From an uncultured Campylobacter sp. (GTDB taxonomy: Bacteria; Campylobacterota; Campylobacteria; Campylobacterales; Campylobacteraceae), in contig NZ_CAJPRT010000036.1 of assembly GCF_905373215.1 (NCBI RefSeq), forward strand, positions 1 to 8,839: a stretch of DNA of 8,839 nt, given 5' to 3'. Position 1 is the first letter of the stretch; every line of letters starts with the position of its first letter. A program made the position numbers and the translations under genes. Under the pieces are notes generated by a model. That model was not told the origin of the DNA. It was given only the letters and a program-made list of their open reading frames with translations, and did no database searches. Shown piece after piece: positions 5,930-8,839 of the stretch.

Positions 5930-6706
5930 TTAAAACGACGGGATGATTGCGCCTTTATATTGCGTCTCGATAAACTTTTTCACTTTCTCGCTTTGGATCG
6001 CTTTATCTAGCGCCTTGATTTTAGGGCTGTTTTCGTTGCCTTCTTTAACGCTAATAACATTTGTGTAAGGGTTGCCCTCAGCCTTTTCTAAAAATAGCGA
6101 ATCCTTGATTGGGTTTAAATTTGCGTTAAAGGCAAAATTTGAGTTGATAACGGCAATATCGACATCGCCCAGGGTGCGTGGAAGCGCGGCGCCTTCAAGC
6201 TCTAAAATTTCTAAATTTTTAGGATTTTTCGTGACATCTAACGGCGTGCGAAGCTTGGCGCTCTGATCTACTTCGATGAGCCCCGCGGCTACGAGCAGAT
6301 CAAGAGCGCGGCTTTCGTTAGTCGGATCGTTTGGCACGGCAACTTTGGCGCCGTTTTTAAGATCTTTTAAATTTTTAATCTTATGGCTGTAGATGCCCAT
6401 CGGCTCTAAGTGCACGCCCACGGTCGCTTTTAACTTCGTGCCTTTATTAGCGTTAAATTCCTCCATATACGGCACGTGCTGAAAAAATCCCGCATCCACG
6501 TCGCCGCTATCGGTAGCGAGGTTCGGGGTTACGTAGTCATTGAAAACCTTGACCTCAAGATCGTAGCCTTGGGCTTTTAGATCAGGCTTGATCTGCTCTA
6601 AAATTTCGGCATGCGGTATCGGAGTAGCGGCGACTACGATTTTTTCGGCAAGAGCGAAGCTGACGACGCTGGCGCTAAGAAGCGAAGCGAGAAGAAATTT
6701 CTTCAT
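5930..6706 (-). CDS. metQ: Methionine-type ABC transporter substrate-binding protein (MetQ/NlpA family)
   Basis: A 258-residue periplasmic binding protein of the NlpA/MetQ family. Family marks are ATPIPHAEIL (27-36), FNDYVTPNLATDSGDVDAGF (55-74) followed by FQHVPYM (75-81), AVPNDPTNESRALDLL (123-138), and the hinge/ligand strand INSNFA (187-192). Residues 1-20 are a signal peptide ending ALA, followed by EK. There is no cysteine anywhere in the protein, so the lipobox that anchors typical MetQ is missing. It should be a free periplasmic protein cut by signal peptidase I. It would deliver methionine (or a related ligand) to a MetNI importer, but no metN or metI gene is next to it. The ligand is inferred from the family, whose members also bind other amino acids and dipeptides. 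AAGGA (6713-6717) lies six bases before the ATG. A full-consensus promoter precedes it. Confidence 0.92.
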   Translation of the reverse strand: MKKFLLASLLSASVVSFALAEKIVVAATPIPHAEILEQIKPDLKAQGYDLEVKVFNDYVTPNLATDSGDVDAGFFQHVPYMEEFNANKGTKLKATVGVHLEPMGIYSHKIKNLKDLKNGAKVAVPNDPTNESRALDLLVAAGLIEVDQSAKLRTPLDVTKNPKNLEILELEGAALPRTLGDVDIAVINSNFAFNANLNPIKDSLFLEKAEGNPYTNVISVKEGNENSPKIKALDKAIQSEKVKKFIETQYKGAIIPSF

Positions 6707-6736
6707 ATTTAATCCTTTTGGTTAAAATTTCGCGGT

Positions 6737-6765
6737 ATTATAGCAGGTAGAATTTTTAATGTCAA
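6737..6765 (-). promoter_or_regulatory. Full-consensus extended sigma-70 promoter of metQ
   Basis: On the minus strand a perfect TTGACA (-35, at 6760-6765) is followed by a 17-base spacer and a perfect TATAAT (-10, at 6737-6742), with TGC directly before the -10 box (extended -10). The predicted start lies about 24 bases before the metQ ATG, leaving a short leader with the ribosome site and no room for a riboswitch. No operator palindrome is evident over the promoter. Confidence 0.9.
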
Positions 6766-6851
6766 GTGTTTTTATATGACTTTTTAAAATTTTATCTAAA
6801 ATATTCTAAAATTCGATATTTTTATATATATTTAAATACTACATTTTATTG

Positions 6852-6857
6852 TATAAT
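6852..6857 (+). promoter_or_regulatory. valS: Probable -10 box of valS
   Basis: A perfect TATAAT on the plus strand follows an extremely AT-rich stretch with repeated T runs (6781-6850), the usual Campylobacter promoter form. It is 82 bases before the valS ATG. The leader includes a short stem CGCT/AGCG (around 6880-6894), with no T tract or recognisable attenuator. Confidence 0.6.
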
Positions 6858-6939
6858 GCAGAATTGGCACGCTTTAATGAGCGCTTTACATAAATTCCGC
6901 TAAAATCGCAAAATTTAAAATTTTAAAAAAAGGCTAAAA

Positions 6940-8839
6940 ATGGCAGATTTTTACGACGCGAAAGCCGTAGAGGAGAGCTTTTATAAAATTTGGGAGCAGC
7001 GCGGCTACTTCGAGATCGACGGCAATAAAGATATCCAACAAAAAGGCAAAAACTTTTGCATCATGCTACCGCCGCCGAATGTCACCGGAGTGCTTCATAT
7101 CGGGCACTCGCTCACTTATACGCTGCAAGACATTATGACGCGATACAAGCGAATGGACGGCTACCGCACGCTTTGGCAGCCGGGGTTAGACCACGCAGGC
7201 ATCGCGACGCAAAACGTCGTCGAGCGCGAGCTTTTGGCGCAAGGGATCAAAAAAGAAGAGATAGGGCGCGAGGAGTTTTTAAAGCACGTTTGGCGCTGGA
7301 AGGAGCAAAGCGGCGGGCAAATCGTAAAGCAGATGAAGCGCCTTGGCGTCACGCCTGCGTGGAGCAGACAGCGCTTTACGATGGATGAGGGGCTTAAAAA
7401 CGCCGTGCGCAAAGCCTTCGTAAGCCTATACGACGCGGGGCTCATCGTGCGCGGAAACTATATGGTGAACTGGTGCACGCACGACGGTGCACTAAGCGAC
7501 GTGGAGGTTGAGCACAAGGAGAACAAGGGCAAGCTTTATTATTTGCGTTACTACTTTGCGGACGAGCAAAATTCAAACTCTTGCAAAGATTCGAGCGAGA
7601 CGAGCCGCAACTACATTGTTGTTGCGACGACGCGCCCCGAGACCTATTTCGGCGACACAGCCGTCATGGTAAATCCCGCGGACGAACGCTATAAAAATTT
7701 GATCGGCAAAAAAGTCGTGCTGCCGCTAATCGGCCGCGAGATAGAGATCATCGCCGACGAATACGTCGATATGAGCTTTGGAACGGGTGCCGTGAAGGTC
7801 ACGCCAGCGCACGACGCCAACGACTACGAGGTCGGCAAGCGCCACGAGCTGGGCTTTATCACGGTATTTGACGAAAAAGGAATTTTAAACGAGCAGTGCG
7901 GTAAATTTAATGGTTTAGAGCGGCTTGCTGCGCGCGATCAGATCGTAGCGGAGCTTGAACAGCTGGGCTTTATCGAAAAAATCGAGGATTACGAAAATCA
8001 AGTCGGCTACTGCTACCGCTGCAAAAACGTCGTCGAGCCGTACATCTCGCAGCAGTGGTTCGTGCGCGCGGATATCGCAAAAGATGCGATCGCCAGAGTA
8101 AATGCGGGTGAGGCGGAATTTTTCCCGAAGCACTGGATCAATAGCTTCAACGCCTGGATGCGCGAGCTGAAGGACTGGTGCATCAGCCGCCAGCTGTGGT
8201 GGGGGCATAGAATTCCCGTGTTTTACTGCGACTGCGGCCATCAGTGGGCGGATGAGCGCGAGAGCCCCGATGCCTGCCCGAAATGCGGCGGTAAAAATTT
8301 TACTCAAGATCCCGACGTGCTCGATACTTGGTTTTCAAGCGGTCTTTGGCCGATCAGCACGCTTGGCTGGGGCAACGGCGAGGCGCTGAAAAACGAGAAG
8401 TGGTTTGAGGAGGATTTGAGCGAATTTTATCCAAACACCATGCTGATCACGGGCTTTGACATTTTGTTTTTCTGGGTCGCGCGCATGATGTTTCAGTGCC
8501 AAAACGCCATGGGCGAGCTGCCGTTTCGCGACATCTACCTGCATGCCCTAGTTAAGGACAAAGACGGCAAAAAGATGAGCAAATCGAGCAAAAACGTAGT
8601 CGACCCGCTGCTAAAAATCGATGAATTTAGTGCCGATATTTTGCGCTTTACGCTTACGATTTTGTGCGTGCAGGGGCGCGATCTGCGCCTTAGCGACGAC
8701 AAGCTTTTGATATATCGAAATTTTACGAATAAGCTCTATAACGCGAGTAAATTTTTGCTTTTAAACGCTTCTAAATTTGACGATTTGGACGCAGCGCAGA
8801 TCAAAACGAGCCTCGGCAAATATATGCTTTCGCGCTTTA
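6940..8839 (+). CDS. valS: Valyl-tRNA synthetase (3' end beyond window)
   Basis: The reading frame is open from the ATG at 6940 to the window edge, giving 633 residues of an enzyme usually near 870-950. It charges tRNA-Val with valine using ATP in the cytoplasm. Class I landmarks are HIGH (53-56) after PPPNVTGVL and KMSKS (545-549). The editing domain that hydrolyses mischarged Thr-tRNA lies between, with TTRPET (230-235), GTGAVKVTPAHD (281-292) and the amino-group-binding Asp292. The catalytic core also has WCISRQLWWGHRIP and DVLDTWFSS (459-467). Two cysteine pairs look like zinc knuckles: C358/C361, and C430/C432 with C446/C449. Such pairs are known in Thermus-type ValRS and absent at these places in E. 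coli. A Ser-rich insert (211-222) precedes the editing motif. The start is supported by AAAGG (6929-6933) six bases upstream and a normal N-terminus. Missing here are the rest of the anticodon-binding domain and the C-terminal coiled coil. Confidence 0.97.
   Translation, partial: MADFYDAKAVEESFYKIWEQRGYFEIDGNKDIQQKGKNFCIMLPPPNVTGVLHIGHSLTYTLQDIMTRYKRMDGYRTLWQPGLDHAGIATQNVVERELLAQGIKKEEIGREEFLKHVWRWKEQSGGQIVKQMKRLGVTPAWSRQRFTMDEGLKNAVRKAFVSLYDAGLIVRGNYMVNWCTHDGALSDVEVEHKENKGKLYYLRYYFADEQNSNSCKDSSETSRNYIVVATTRPETYFGDTAVMVNPADERYKNLIGKKVVLPLIGREIEIIADEYVDMSFGTGAVKVTPAHDANDYEVGKRHELGFITVFDEKGILNEQCGKFNGLERLAARDQIVAELEQLGFIEKIEDYENQVGYCYRCKNVVEPYISQQWFVRADIAKDAIARVNAGEAEFFPKHWINSFNAWMRELKDWCISRQLWWGHRIPVFYCDCGHQWADERESPDACPKCGGKNFTQDPDVLDTWFSSGLWPISTLGWGNGEALKNEKWFEEDLSEFYPNTMLITGFDILFFWVARMMFQCQNAMGELPFRDIYLHALVKDKDGKKMSKSSKNVVDPLLKIDEFSADILRFTLTILCVQGRDLRLSDDKLLIYRNFTNKLYNASKFLLLNASKFDDLDAAQIKTSLGKYMLSRF

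Noticed and set aside
6860..6939. Possible T-box or attenuator in the valS leader
   Set aside because: The leader is short, has no T-box consensus and only a 4-bp stem with no terminator. This type of control is not expected in this bacterial group.
7056..7388. 110-codon plus-strand frame rich in Ala, Arg and His
   Set aside because: It is an out-of-frame shadow of valS, whose HIGH and editing motifs prove the other frame. The composition is typical of shadows in GC-rich coding DNA.
7915..8307. Minus-strand frames of 130 and 69 codons opposite valS (7915-8307 and 8335-8544)
   Set aside because: They are antisense to conserved ValRS motifs, have no ribosome sites and no recognisable domains.

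Overview
The window looks like core chromosome of a Campylobacter. The aspartase (aspA) and C4-dicarboxylate carrier (dcuA) genes lie side by side as in C. jejuni, and there is a PEB4/Cbf2-type periplasmic chaperone and a NlpA/MetQ-type binding protein. Intergenic DNA is AT-rich and full of AAATTT/GAATTY words, and most promoters show only a TATAAT box after a T-rich stretch. The coding sequence, especially valS, is more GC-rich than expected for C. jejuni. That suggests one of the higher-GC species such as C. gracilis, C. showae, C. rectus or C. curvus; this species-level guess is inference.

Layout. Six genes read leftward on the minus strand: a flavodoxin-fold NAD(P)H oxidoreductase (521 to 1, cut off at the window edge), dcuA (2148 to 805), aspA (3841 to 2435), a DedA-family membrane protein (4756 to 4157), a parvulin-type periplasmic foldase (5815 to 4991) and metQ (6706 to 5930). 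valS starts at 6940 on the plus strand, diverges from metQ, and runs off the right edge. Two of these genes are incomplete: the oxidoreductase lacks its C-terminus and valS lacks roughly its last quarter.

How the genes work together. AspA deaminates aspartate to fumarate and ammonia. DcuA exchanges aspartate, fumarate and succinate across the inner membrane. Together they supply fumarate as a carbon source and as an electron acceptor, and the two genes are probably co-transcribed. The other genes appear to be separate transcription units: gaps are 114 to 315 bases, several with their own promoter or terminator. MetQ would bind methionine in the periplasm for an ABC importer whose other subunits are not in the window.

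I do not see a new defence, mobile or biosynthetic system. What deserves a second look is between the genes: a 77-nt multi-segment hairpin behind the foldase gene, a 240-bp palindrome- and GAATTY-rich block between aspA and dcuA that may be a small repeat element, a textbook consensus promoter in front of a MetQ that has no lipobox cysteine, and a possible 23-residue hydrophobic peptide gene.
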